Positions 44,611-56,220 of a stretch of DNA of 64,000 nucleotides are shown here, piece by piece. Source of the DNA: Amorphophallus konjac (lineage: Eukaryota > Streptophyta > Magnoliopsida > Alismatales > Araceae); assembly GCA_022559845.1 (NCBI GenBank), contig JAHNEJ010003548.1:1-64000 (forward strand), in the 5' to 3' direction. The notes under the pieces are model-generated. The model worked only from the letters and a program-made list of their open reading frames with translations. It searched no databases and was not told the DNA's origin. Made by a program: the position numbers and the translations under genes. Position 1 is the first letter of the stretch, and every line of letters begins with the position of its first letter.

Positions 44611-46165
44611 GCACGCGCACACGTGCGAGGTGGCTTGGGTGTGGGGCAGTACCCAAAACTCCAAGATCTACAGTGCACTGATCAAATCATAGATTGTAAT
44701 GATGATGAAAAAAATTAGAGGTAGGTGAAAAATGCATGAAACAGACCACAAATGAAACAATGCGGCAAACTTTATCATAACTACAAGAACAAAGCCTTAA
44801 ACAGACATGAGAAGAAAGTCGTATACTATAAAACTGAGCTCCCAGAAGGAGACGCTCATGACTCATGAGGATGGAACGAAACCTCCCGAAGGAAGAAGCC
44901 TCCTAATAAGAAAGAGACAAAACTAAGAAGAGATTGTTTGGGAGGGGAATTTCATGGATAGAAAGGACAGTATAGTTGAAAAATATAGACCCAAAAGAAT
45001 ACACATATTCATAAACAAACTTTTTTTGTCTGTTAATTTAGGGATGAAACAGGCCAGCCTCTAGATGAGAGACCATAATTTAATTAGACTCTAACTTACA
45101 AATGAGTAGTGGTGAAATGTTACCCCCTCCCCCCCCCCCCCAAAAAAAAAGAAAAAAGAAAAGAAAAGAGTAGTGGTGAAATGGCACATCTCTAGACAAC
45201 GGAGCCCTTATGTAATGGAGAAAGACAATGAAAGTTAAATGTGTGCATAAGTCATATCTTTATGCACAATATTAATGAGTAAAACTATGTGCCTCTAACA
45301 TAATGTTAAAGTTAGCCGGAAAGATATGACAAACAAGTTGTTCATTGCCTATAAAGTTGGAGTGAAATAAATGGACTAAATTAGTAATATGTAAGAACTA
45401 GGATTTCATTAAAGCTCAAAAAAATGTTCTATGTAATTAGGAATAATGGGAATATGAAATACCTGGACATGGTTTCCAAAATTCTTAGCATTAAAAGAAT
45501 CAGTTTTCATATAACATAATGATTCAACATTTTTTAAAGAATAAAAAAATGTTAACTAGATTCGTTGTAGCTTCACAATTTGCTAGATGGTGCTTATAAC
45601 GACTCCATGAACTTTGACTAAGCGGTCGGTCGGTGTCTCTTAAACCAATATAAAATGTGTTTTAAAATCAGTCAGTTTTCAAGTTCATGCAAAAATTCTT
45701 CCATTTAAAAATCTTTGAATTTTGGTTTTTGATAGCTTTAGGTTGGGAATTAATATCGGTTTGAAATGGTGCCGGCCGCATGGGTTAATCAATTTTAAAA
45801 CTCAATAATTTATGACACTCTAGATATAAAAATATTATTATGAGATAATTTATGATATGACAAATATATAAAAAAAATAGCATTTTATAATATTTTATGG
45901 TGTACCAAATAACTACTAAAATGAATAAGCTAGCAAGGCCCCAATGTTGGCTTTAAATTTAAGCCCTACATATTGTTTTCTCTCTCCATTATATGTACGT
46001 ATGTATAGATATGTGATATGTGACCCGCCTTATGATATTTGGATCCAACTTGAGGGTGCGATTTGGGGTGACTGACTTGGTCGGTCGGTGTCGAATCTGT
46101 TAGCTCAACCAGAGTCAGCAGAGTCTATGGACGAAGTTTTTTTTTTAGTTAATAGAAAATGGAAA
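44111..46165. other. no gene recognised; microsatellites
   Basis: AT-rich intergenic DNA with a (CT)n tract at 44563-44606 followed by CACGCACGCGCACAC, and a poly-C/poly-A patch at 45127-45170. No domain was seen. Confidence 0.6.
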
Positions 46166-47310
46166 AAAAATGACGAATACAGAGATAACATCCAAAACAT
46201 AATCAAATCAAAATCATACCAATGCATTGCCTCCCCAGTATCATATGAAGGAAGGAAATCCAATATCCATGCGAAAAATATTTCAGAAAAGAGTTATGAG
46301 CAATTAAATATGTAAACGGCAAGATAGTTTGCGGTCTCTGATCGATCTTCTGATTTTGCACTACTTCCCTCACCGTCTATCCCGTGGTTCCCGCCCATGG
46401 GACCCCGACGCCGAGGAACAGCACGAAACGGCCCCACCAAATCCGTATCCAACAAACCCGGTTGCACTAAAGTAGCTCTCCACCGTGTCACCGTCGTTCC
46501 GAAACGTCCGGTCAGATCAAGCCCGTGCGGGGCCCCATTTCAGATCCACGTCTTCGTCACCGTCACAACAACTGCGATCCCCAGCAAGTCATCCGGGGCA
46601 GCCTCAACCGTCGATGTAGTCTCCTCCCTACAGCAGCAACGAATCCACACCGTCCGTTCGAAAGTACGGCCATCGTACACCGAAAGGAGAACGGAAATCC
46701 TATGTATCGCGGCGCAACGGAGTTAGGTCACACAAGTGGCGAACGTGGCGAAAATTGATTGGTTGGGTTTGTTGGGAGGCAGAGAGAGAACACGTGTCGA
46801 TGGAGGAAGGGGAAGTACGAAACCACCGCCTGGTATCTTCGTGGCCCTATGCATGTATAGGATTTCGTTGCCAGCCAGGCCATCACGGCCATCCGTAACA
46901 AACTTCCTGTCACGGACCACGGAGGTCGGAAAGGCCAGAGGAATTTATTCTTCTCGCTCGCCAGCCCTTCCCAACTCTACACAACAAGGCGGAGGAGGAC
47001 AGAGGGGCGTGGAAGGAGATGGAGGAACGGATGGCGGCGGCGAGGGAGGGCCATGTGTACATGGCGAGGCTGGCGGAGCAGGCGGAGCGATACGAGGGTG
47101 AGGAATTATTCCTTTGGTTTCACTCTCTCCACCAGCCGCTGCTGCTTCTCTGTGTCTCTGTTCTTCCTTTTCTAGTTCTGGAAGAAGGGTTGTGCCGTGT
47201 GTTTGATGCGTTTGGGACGTCTGTTTTATGTTCTTCATGTGGCGCGGGCGCTCTTCGTTATGATGGTTCTCGCTGGATCTTCTTTTTACTGCACATGGTG
47301 AGTCCGTCTG
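46166..47310 (+). repeat. 14-3-3 promoter plus first exon, copy A
   Basis: About 1.1 kb that recurs at 48590-49630. Shared blocks include AATCAAATCAAAATCATACC, CCAATGCATTGCCTCCCCAG, the GC-rich stretch around TTTCAGATCCACGTC, the exon and the start of the intron (GGAATTATTCCTTTGGTTTC). Copy A keeps the normal start codons and the first exon of the 14-3-3 gene. Confidence 0.85.
46791..46796 (+). promoter_or_regulatory. G-box (CACGTG) in copy A promoter
   Basis: A CACGTG core about 230 bp upstream of the copy A ATG, in a GC-rich context. It is not conserved at the matching place in copy B. G-boxes bind plant bZIP/bHLH factors; function here is inferred only from the motif. Confidence 0.3.
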
Positions 47311-50300
47311 TGTTCGTAGCATAGTTTGTCTGACTCGATTTGACTGTGCTTGACTCGAAACGTACTGTATTATATCTGAAAAAATTCAATATATGATCTG
47401 CTCAGGATCAGCCGAGTCACAACGAGAGAGAGAGAGAGAGAGGGAGAGAGAGGAAAGATGCATGACTTCGGTTTCAGGGCTACTCGTTGCGGGCGGCGGG
47501 ATCACGGGCTACCTCTGGATAAGGGAAGCACAGCCTCCCTCGGGACGTCAACATTGGCGCTGACCTTGCTCTGATCTTTCGCGGGCTTCCTTATCCTCGA
47601 CTCCTTCGAGAAACACCGTAACTCTTACCTTGACCAATTCCTTGAGACGGGCAGAGGTGTAGACTTGGGAGCCGGCGTGCTACCTTCGTCGGCACCTTGT
47701 TGCCGTGAGTGTTGTGGCTCAATCTTAGGGCTGCCAATGTATCCCGACTCCTTAACTTTAAGGCCTTAACCTGACACGAAGGGTTATGTCTAAAGTCGAG
47801 TTAGATCTCACTTTTCACGGGTCCGACTTAATCCGATAGGATCACTTAGGGCCCTTTTGATAATCGAGTGGGGTGAGTTAATCGACCTAACATGGTCGAT
47901 TAACTTATCCCATATCGATTAGTTGAGATGTGTGAGGGTCTTCTCTCTCCTCTGTTACAGTAACTCGCCGACAACGCCTCGACCAACCGGTTGTCAAACC
48001 GACCCTTAGTGGATGAACTGTGCATGATTTGTCGAGGATATGGAGTGATTTGATCTGACAGAATCACTACGACCCAGTATATTTTTTGGTTGGGAATACC
48101 GTGTTCGACCTTAGAGGGTCGAACACAGTATCCGACCTCGGGTAAGATGAATGTGTGTGAGGGGGGAGTGTGGGCCCCCTCACATTCCTCTTTCATCGGG
48201 TGAGAAATTCGAAGACGTTATTATGATAATAAATTGACCCTAAAGGTCACTTTGATAAAAGGGTAAATCGGGTTAGAGTGAATTATTTGGGATGTGATGA
48301 CTTAATCTTGATTTGGTTCTTTTTATCTTAACTGGAGTCGGTTAAGGATAAATTTAGAGTTTTTCATTCCAACTAAAAAGGTGAAATAAATCACTCGGGA
48401 TGAGTTAAGAGTGGGTCATCCGGGGTGATTTACTTATCCCTAACTCACCCTTTTATCAAAGTGACCTTAAATGTATGGACCACCTATCAAAGATGTTGAA
48501 AGATTCATTTAGATGCGTTTCTTATTAGATTAAGTTTCCTCTCCCCTCTTTCCCACTGTCCCTGTTCTCTCTCACAAAAAAAAAATAAAGCAAAGATAAC
48601 ATCCAAAGCATAATCAAATCAAAATCATACCAATGCATTGCCTCCCCAGTATTACTATACTAAGGAAACCAATATCCATGCGAAAATTATTTTCATAAAA
48701 GAGTTGCGAGCAATCAAAATGCAGACGACAAGATGTTTTACGGTCTCATCGATCTTGTGATATTACACTTCCCTCACCGTCCATCCCGTGGCCTAACGCC
48801 CATCGACGCCAACGCGGAGGAACAGCGTGAAACGGGCCCACCAAATCTGCAAATATCCAACCAACCCGAGTGCACTAAAGTAGCTCCACCGTTTCCTCGT
48901 CGTTCGGAAAAGCCCGTGCGGGTCCCATTTCAGATCCACGTCTGCATCGCCGTCACACAACTGCCGATTCCCAGCCAGCCATCTGGGGTGGCCCCAACTG
49001 TCGATTCAGTCCTTCGTATTGCATCAACAAATCCGGACCGCCCATCCGAAAGGGCCGACACACCCACACCCAGAGAAGAACCGAGATCCTCTGCATCGTG
49101 GCGCAATGGACTTTGGTCGCACAAGAAGACGACCGGGGTCATATTTATTGGTCGGGCGCTTTGGATCGAGGCAGATAGAGAAAGGTCTCGACGCAGGAAC
49201 GAGAAGTACGAAGCCACACTCTGATTTCTCCCGCTCTCCGGCTCTATGGGAGGGACCCAGGTGGGAGGGAGTACAGTGGAGGAGGAGAGCGAGGCGTGGG
49301 ATGAGACAACGGAATGGTGGATAGCGGCGGCGAGGGAGGACTATGCGTACACCGCGAAGCTGGCGGAGCAGGCGGAGCGATACGAGGGTGCGGAATTATT
49401 CCTTTGGTTTCACTCTCTCCCCCACCAGCCGCTGCTTCTCTGTGTCTCTGTTCTTCCTCTGGTGTTCTTGGTTCTTCTAGTTCTGGAAGAAGGGTTGTGC
49501 CGTGTGTTTGATGCATTTCGAACGTCTGTTTTATGTTCTTCATGTGGCGCGGGCGCTCTTCGTTGTGTTAGTTTTTTTTTGCTGAATCTTCTTTTTCCTT
49601 CACGAGGATAGTCGTCTGTGTCCGCAGAGGGAATGGAGTGCTTTCCTTTTTTTTGTTTTGGTTCTTTAGTGTCCTGTTTTCTCAGCGCTGATGTTTGGAC
49701 TGCTGCTTTTTGTTTGGTTGATCTAGCAGGTGCTTTCTTGACAAAGTGTTCCTTCCTTTAGTTAGCTCCGCGTGTTTTTCTTCTTTTGAATTTGGTAATG
49801 CTAACTTACTGGACGTTTAATCTCTTGTAAGCTTGTTCTACTCTTCTTGTTTCATTTTTTGGGATAGATTTGTCTATTTCTGTGATCAGATTGTCTATTT
49901 TTGGATATGTTCCCATCTTAATTGGTGGTTTCTGTTCTCGGGCCTACTTCATTCTTTTCTGGTCTTTTTCGTTCTTGCGTTCGTAAATGCATACTTTCAA
50001 AATGGACAATGGATGTTTTGATATTTCAGTTTCCGTAAACTGTACTTACATTAGCCATTCGGATTTGCTGGAAACTTAGAATAGTGGTCGACATTTGCTC
50101 CACTTCTTTATATTTGTGGCTGTACAGTTCCATTTCCTAATGGTTTCCCCAAATCTAGGTGTAAACTACGCAAGTACAGAACGTTGACTCTTTCTATTTA
50201 TTTTATATTGCCTGTGTCTAGGGTGTTGTAGAGGATAATACAGCGTGTAGTCTTCCAGAAGTTAACTTACATAGCTAATAGATTTGGGGATGAGCATGGG

Positions 50301-53300
50301 AATCTGAATGACATTCTTCTACACTGACTATTCAGAATGTTAAAAGCAACGAACACAATTCCTGTTTAATTGTGTTTGCTTATTTTTCTTTATGTGCTCC
50401 CGTGCCACAAGATTAATGCGAGAATCTTTGCCATCCAAGAGTCTGTGCTAAGGATTCACGTCCCATCAGTCTTCTAGTCCCTATTCATGTCTGTTTCCTG
50501 GTAATAAGGAAGTATTGGTAATTTCACATGAAATTTAGCTAGCCTATGCCAAGGGGCTCTAATACTCAATAAATATATGTAGATTACTGTATGCCCCTCT
50601 TTGTCCCTTTCTAGTTTTATCCATTTGCCTTGACATTAGAATGTTAAATTGTTGTATCTTGCATAGAAAGTCCATCTTTGAGATAAAAAAAAAGTGGCTT
50701 CACCTACTTCATTTGAGTGTGCTTCCTTATCTACATACAATGATTGATATTTCAGCTAAAAAAGGCGGCTTCACCTGCTTCTTTTGGATGTGATTTCTAG
50801 AGCATTTACGTTGTTCTTGTGCATGGAAGTCCTTTACATAATATAAATTTCTCAAAATGTTAACCTTCTTTGATTGCCTTTTTATTCAGAAATGGCGGAC
50901 TCAATGAAACAGCTTACTAGACTGGACATAGAACTCACTCCCGAGGAGAGAAATTTGCTTTCAGTTGGTTATAAACAGGTAATTGTGGCAAAGAGAAATT
51001 CATGCCGGGTCCTCTCTTTCCTTGAGAAGCAAGAAGAGGCCAATGGCATTGAACGAAATGTGACGAGGATAAGAGAGTACAGGAAGAGAATTGAGGATGA
51101 GATCTCCAAAATATGTAATGAAGTATTGTCAATCATTGCCATCCACCTTCTGCCTTCTTCGGCCACGGCTGAATCCCTTGTCTTCTTCTACAAGATGTGA
51201 GTTCACAATCTTTCCTCAATTTCTTTTAAAATTTTACCCATCCCTCCTGTTTAAGATCCCAAAAACTAATTTTTGAAACGTGGATGGTACCACAAATATA
51301 TTAATAAAGGAAAGGGATGTACTCATTTCTCACCGGCTCTTTACAAAAAATCACCACGTGAGTGCCCAATTAACTCCCCACGAACAGAAAGAGTGAGGAG
51401 TTATGTTCCCCCACTTTACAATAGTGTTCTGCCCAAAAAACCACTATCTCACAAACAAAATCAAAAGCCCTCTCTTCCGGCCTAGCTTCCTTATTGAAGA
51501 TTCTATTGTTTAGAATAACACATGGGTCAATACTAAGCTTTTCCTGCTATATTTACATGTCTAGCCTCTGAATGTTCATTTGGAAATTTTCGTCTGCAGC
51601 AATGAAAAAAATTGCATTCCTCAATCACTTAAGTTCACAAGTTGCCTTTGTCTCTATAAAATACATCTCCGTCAAGTACATTATGTTCTGCTTTTGCACT
51701 CTAGATGAAGCCTGTTGTCATCAATCTGGGATTAGCTTGAAGTATCCTGACAGACATCATGTATCCATAAGACCACCAAAAATATCCTAAAGAAGGAAGA
51801 TGTAAAAGAATGAAGGCCATGACATCTGTCATGTGGGACAACTTTAAGAGAAGGGTGGCCAGCCACAACCATACAGGTCACATCTAAACCTGAGAAAGAT
51901 TTTTTTCAGGACAAGAGAAAGGCAATCAAATTCAGTATAGAAGTTGTTCAAGTATTAGATGCACAGAGTGCCATGCAAAAAGAGCTGTAAAAATTCAGAA
52001 AGCTGCTGGAAGTGCATACAACTTAATTGGGAGTTATTTTCATCAACTTCATGTGCATAAATGACTGAAAAAGCATATACTGATCATTTATACAAATGCT
52101 GCATGAAGCACTAACCACCTATCCCATTGTTCTAAAATCGTGATACCCTTAGGTCATGTCTGGGTTGTTTCTGTAAAAATGCAGACTACATCATATCTAA
52201 CTGCAGAGATTCATACCTAAGGAAATATCTCAAGGCAGCCTTGTACATGGTTAGCCACAATGCTTGCCTTAGGAAGCACGGAGTTTTTGGATCTTGAGTA
52301 ATGAAGTTTCTTACCATGAAATTCTCTTTTCCTGTGATATTATTTAGCTCACAGAGGATTTTGTTCAGCATCTTCTTCTGCCATTAGGCCCCCTAAGGTC
52401 AATTTCAGAGATTTTGGTTGTGCCAAGATCTTGACTATGTAGTCAGAGGTGAGAGGCGCCCGAGGCAACCAAGAGGTCTCCTCAAGCCTCAAACACCTAG
52501 GTGATGGCCTAGGGCGTTTGAGGTGACATTTTATTAAAACTATAAACTGGTCAGATATATACACATTTCCTTAAATATGTCAATAGCACATATAAAACCT
52601 ATAAGAACTCATAATTTATACATGTATGTGTTATAGGAATGGGCTGGGTGGCCCAAGTGGGCTCGACCCAAAGGTGCGCCCATGGCCCTGGCTAATCACC
52701 TAGGCGAGATTGGCTGAGGCGATACAAACTGTTGCACACCTAACTTTCAACTTGATTTGAACTTGTATCCTCGTTTTGTTAGGTGCATCCTTAACAAATC
52801 TAGATCTGTATTCCGAGGAAAGAATGTGTCAATGCGCCAGGAATCAACTTTTTGTCTCTTCTTCTTTTTTGCAATAATGAGGAGCTGGATATGTTTCATG
52901 GATGCCATTTCTAGTTTCCTTTTTGTATGATGAACCTGCAAATTAGAAACTTGTGTCTTCATCAGTTTGTCTTGTTTATCAAAAAAATATATGTTTTCTT
53001 TGTCTTATAACTCGTGTTGTTAATCTTAGGAAGGGAGACTATTATCGGTATTTGGCTGAGTTCAGAACTGGGGATGAACGTAAAGAAGCAGCAGATGAAT
53101 CACAGAGGGCGTACCAGGTATTTTATGTTTTCTTTTTATGAATCTACATGTATATAATATTCCAACTGTTGCTTCTTTATATAGTTTTTGATTTTATAAT
53201 GTGATGCTGTCACACTGACAAGTAACGAGCTTCCATGATGTAGGCTGCAACAAGTACTGCTACGACGGATCTTCCATCTACACATCCAGTACGGCTTGGT

Positions 53301-55582
53301 CTTGCCCTAAACTTCTCTGTTTTTTACTATGAGATCATTGGTTCTACTGAAAGGTTAGCATGAATTACTCATATCCTTCTATATGGTTTTGCTCACTCTA
53401 AATCCAATGTTATATAATTCCCTTGGTTGCCTTAATGCTTTCTGAAATTGAACAACTGGAGTACATTCTTCAATGATTCCCTTGGTTGCCTTATGCTTTA
53501 TCATGTGCTCGTGGACAATGAATGCATGCCACTTACAGAGGGCTTTGTACATTGATTATTCAAAGTTGATAATTCAGCTTAATCTATTCTTACACCACAT
53601 GCTTGTATGTGGAAGATGAATTTCACTCTTTGCAGGGGTTTTAAGCCTTCTTTAATTATCTTGTGCATTTTCATATTTGTTACTATTTTGTTTCCTGCAT
53701 GTATGAATGGTTCTTTAACCTTTTACTTTTACTCTTCCCCATTCCCATTGAAACCTTCATAAGCTCTGCTATCTTAAAACCTTCAGAAGCTCTGCTATCC
53801 CGTTAAAAGCTCTTTGATCATAGCTATTCTGTTCGACTCTGTTTTTCAGAGCATGCCAATTGGCCAAGCAAGCATATGATGAGGCTATGACGGAAGTCTG
53901 TGCACTCAGTGAGGAATCTTACCAGGAATTTTTGAAAGTGGACGAGGAACCTTACAAGGATAGTAAGACTATAATGCAACTCATTAAAGACAATCTAACA
54001 CTGTGGACTTTAGATGTGTCAGAGGAAGCAGGTAACTTCACGTAGACATTGCAAATTCTATGATTGTAGTTTTTACTGTTATCTGTTTTCTTTGACATCC
54101 AGTTAGAAACTGATTTTAAAAAACATGTGGAAATGGTATTTTCAATGTCTGCTGCATGCTATAATGGTTTAAAGGACTTCGAATTAATTTCCTGGTTACT
54201 GAGAAGAGTTCATGTTCCCTAATATGAAAGCACAATTTTTCGTCTTATGCATGTGCCTCTTACATGCTGCTTTCCCACTGAACCACTGGCAAGATTTATT
54301 TGACGAATAGACAGATTGTATTACTGTTTCCACAAAACCGCCGTGTTGAGATACAAAGGCTCAGAGTCATAATTTCCTGGTTACTGAGAAGAGTTCATGT
54401 TCCCTAATATGAAAGCACAATTTTTCATCTTATGCATGTGCCTCTTACATGCTGCTTTCCCACTGAACCACTGGCAAGATTGAGAAGAGTTAAGAAAAAT
54501 TGTTTGACTTAGGAAATACCTTTTTTAATTTTTTTTTCACAATTTTTCATCTTATGCATGTGCCTCTTACATGCTGCTTTCCCACTGAACCACTGGCAAG
54601 ATTGAGAAGAGTTAAGAAAAATTGTTTGACTTAGGAAATACCTTTTTTAATTTTTTTTTCACAATTTTTCATCTTATGCATGTGCCTCTTACATGCTGCT
54701 TTCCCACTGAACCACTGGCAAGATTGAGAAGAGTTCATGTTCCCTAATATGAAAGCACAATTTTTCATCTTATGCATGCGCCTCTTTCCCCACTGAACCA
54801 CTGGCAAGATTTATTTGACGAATAGACAGATTGTGTTACTGTTTCCACAAAACCGCCGTGTTGAGATACAAAGGTCCAGACCCTCACCCCTCACGGCCAA
54901 CATGGGCCATGGACAATAATTGGGTGGAGTAACAAGATAAGAAATATATATAGTTGGGCCAATATAGATCATGCTCTGTTGAATCCACAAAATCACGGTG
55001 TTGAGATACAAAGGTACAGGGTCATAAGCACATGAACCACAACTCAAATAACCAATACGGGACTATTGCCCGCCCAAATTCCAACAGTTACATTTTGCAG
55101 CATTATAGATCATAGCCTTCATTATTTTATATTAGGCCTGTTGGGTCTTGTTTATATATATATTCATTTACATTTCAAACAGAGTGATTTTACTTGTCTT
55201 TTATTTAGTGTGTTTTTTTAGAATAGTATTATTTTATTAATAATTACTAGAAATATGTTTTAGCTAAAACGCTTGCAAATCTATACTTATCGATGAGGAG
55301 GTGTATTATAGAAGAAAATTGTGGATTCCGTAGAATTATGCTTTGATGTGTAGGCAAAAGAAGAGGGCACAGTTGAGATTTACTACTTTGTATTTTGTAA
55401 CAACGTATGAATAAGTAAAGATAGAGGGATTTTTTTTGTTCTTAGCCCTTATAATCTTTCATATTTATGGATTAGCCCCTCCAATCCAGATACTTCATTC
55501 GGTTTATAAACTTGCAGGCGAACCATCCAGGCCCAGCGGCATCGACATGCAGGTAGGCGATTGCATCAGCCGCTATGTATAA
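47019..55582 (+). CDS. 14-3-3 protein (general regulatory factor), six coding exons
   Basis: 14-3-3 proteins are dimeric cytosolic/nuclear adaptors that bind phosphoserine/threonine motifs. Exons: 47019-47097, 50890-51196, 53030-53117, 53244-53353, 53850-54031, 55518-55582; all have GT-AG borders and the joins keep frame, giving 276 residues (usual length 245-270). Signature words are [61 protein letters not shown] and [11 protein letters not shown]. Phosphate-binding residues equivalent to human zeta K49, R56, R127 and Y128 are present (K55, R62, R135, Y136). Oddities: Cys65 at the usual Trp59, and an 11-residue insertion (216-226). The start at 47019 is preferred because it precedes the conserved N-terminal helix; the ATG at 47031 is also possible. 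The last exon may instead splice onward (see 55518-56220). Confidence 0.88.
47311..48243. other. first intron, between the duplicated first exons
   Basis: A (GA)n tract lies at 47425-47450. The region holds a GATAATCGAGTGGGGTGAG patch near 47870 and a self-complementary ATGGTCGATTAACTTATC region, which may be an older MITE with unclear ends. No coding sequence was recognised. Confidence 0.45.
48244..48467. mobile_element. MITE, 224 bp, Tourist-like
   Basis: The ends are perfect inverted repeats of at least 20 bp starting AGGTCACTTTGATAAAAGGG, flanked on both sides by TAA (48241-48243 and 48468-48470). The 3-bp TAA/TTA target duplication and size suggest a PIF/Harbinger-derived (Tourist-like) MITE. 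It lies between the two 14-3-3 first exons. Confidence 0.85.
48590..49630 (+). repeat. 14-3-3 promoter plus first exon, copy B
   Basis: Direct duplicate of 46166-47310; equivalent exon ends are 2290 bp apart. Divergence is substantial, with many substitutions and small indels, so the duplication is not recent. Confidence 0.85.
49246..49387 (+). CDS. alternative first exon of the 14-3-3 gene (copy B)
   Basis: The frame encodes [20 protein letters not shown] followed by a Glu codon completed by exon 2, with the same donor context (TACGAGG|GTGCGG) as copy A. The codon matching the inner Met of copy A (ATGGCGGCG) is ATAGCGGCG, and the first ATG is also lost, but an in-frame ATG at 49246 would give a 23-residue acidic extension ([20 protein letters not shown]). 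Spliced to exon 2 it gives 297 residues. It lies closer to exon 2 (1.5 kb) than copy A. Whether it is transcribed cannot be seen. Confidence 0.5.
49631..50889. other. intron 1, part proximal to exon 2
   Basis: T-rich intron sequence ending in CCTTTTTATTCAG. Two similar AAAGGCGGCTTCACCTRCTTC words at 50692 and 50761 mark a small local duplication (about 70 bp). Confidence 0.6.
51265..51490 (-). repeat. LINE-3'-end-like fragment in intron 2
   Basis: GGTACCACAAATATATTAAT followed by AAAGGGATGTACTC resembles the 3' end of the LINE remnant near 2893-2940 (GATACCACTATTGTATTAAT, then AAGAGGGATGTA). Same orientation on the plus strand; short and degenerate. Confidence 0.4.
52440..52745. repeat. degraded GGCG-rich repeat in intron 2
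   Basis: Patches GAGGCGCCCGAGGCAACC, CACCTAGGTGATGGCCTAGG and CACCTAGGCGAGATTGGC resemble the GCC-rich ends seen at 4680-4790 and 6890-6986. Probably remains of the same kind of DNA transposon; ends not defined. Confidence 0.35.
53911..53976 (+). repeat. 33-bp in-frame duplication in 14-3-3 exon 5
   Basis: GAGGAATCTTACCAGGA at 53911 is echoed by GAGGAACCTTACAAGGA at 53944, a 33-base period that keeps the frame and adds 11 residues ([11 protein letters not shown]) relative to the family. Confidence 0.65.
54186..54880. repeat. complex tandem repeat in the last intron
   Basis: A unit with CTTATGCATGTGCCTCTTAC and CTTTCCCACTGAACCACTGG occurs five times (about 54240, 54427, 54548, 54668, 54769). 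Two consecutive 120-bp units (54482-54601, 54602-54721) are nearly identical, flanked by longer units containing CAAAACCGCCGTGTTGAGAT. Confidence 0.9.
54880..55090 (-). repeat. LTR-like fragment in the last intron
   Basis: The minus strand from about 55086 begins TGTTGGAATTTGGGCGGGCA, a plausible LTR start, and includes CAAAGGTACAGGGTCATAAG-type words. No partner LTR or clear CA end was found, so a solo LTR is only a guess. Confidence 0.3.
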
Positions 55583-56220
55583 TAAATACATAGGCAATTA
55601 ATTTCCTTCCCACCAATCATATGCATTTGATATGCATTCAGTCTTTGGCCCTCCCCATTGGTCCGGAGAGTTGGCTAATGGCAGTCGGTGACCATATCCT
55701 CAACGTTTCCATGCCGCCCATTCTTGGGTTTTTTTTTCCCAAAATGTTGGGAAACAGTTTTGAGAATGCTATGAAAGACTGACTAAAAGCTCCTTTCTTT
55801 ATCATTCTATAGACTCCAGAAACTTTCTTTTCCTTTTCCTGTTGGCAATTGAAGATGTAGCTGAGAGAATTGAGAAGCTAGGCTAGACTAGGAGGCGTAG
55901 CTGTCACTGCACATTGTCATCATGTGCTCTCTTCGATAACAGCCTCGCGAGTCATGAACGCTTGACCGTTCCGGTTTCATGTGCTCTTCTTTGACGTAGG
56001 GATGCTAAGTTGCTTTCATCTCTCTTTCTGTCTTTCTTTCTTTGGCAGAGTTAGGCAGGCAAGAGTGGTAGTGCAATCAAAGAACTTTCTGGTGGAACTA
56101 CGAGAGCCCAAAGATGTGCGACCGAAGTGCTTTTCTTTCTGGTTGGAAAAAGATGTTCCGTTGTGTGGGCTGGTTTTTGTGCTGCACCGTAAACACTTGT
56201 AGATTGGGCATGCTTTTTGA
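55518..56220 (+). other. alternative 14-3-3 3' end and probable 3' UTR exon
   Basis: Exon 6 reads [11 protein letters not shown] and then either continues into VGDCISRYV and a TAA at 55580-55582, with AATAAA overlapping the stop, or uses the donor ACATGCAG|GTAGGC after 55552. A good acceptor (TTTCTTTCTTTGGCAG) ends at 56048, and splicing there gives one more codon and TAG (56052-56054), for 268 residues. The spliced form would make 56049 to about 56220 a 3' UTR exon. Many plant 14-3-3 genes have short variable tails, so both are credible. Confidence 0.5.
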
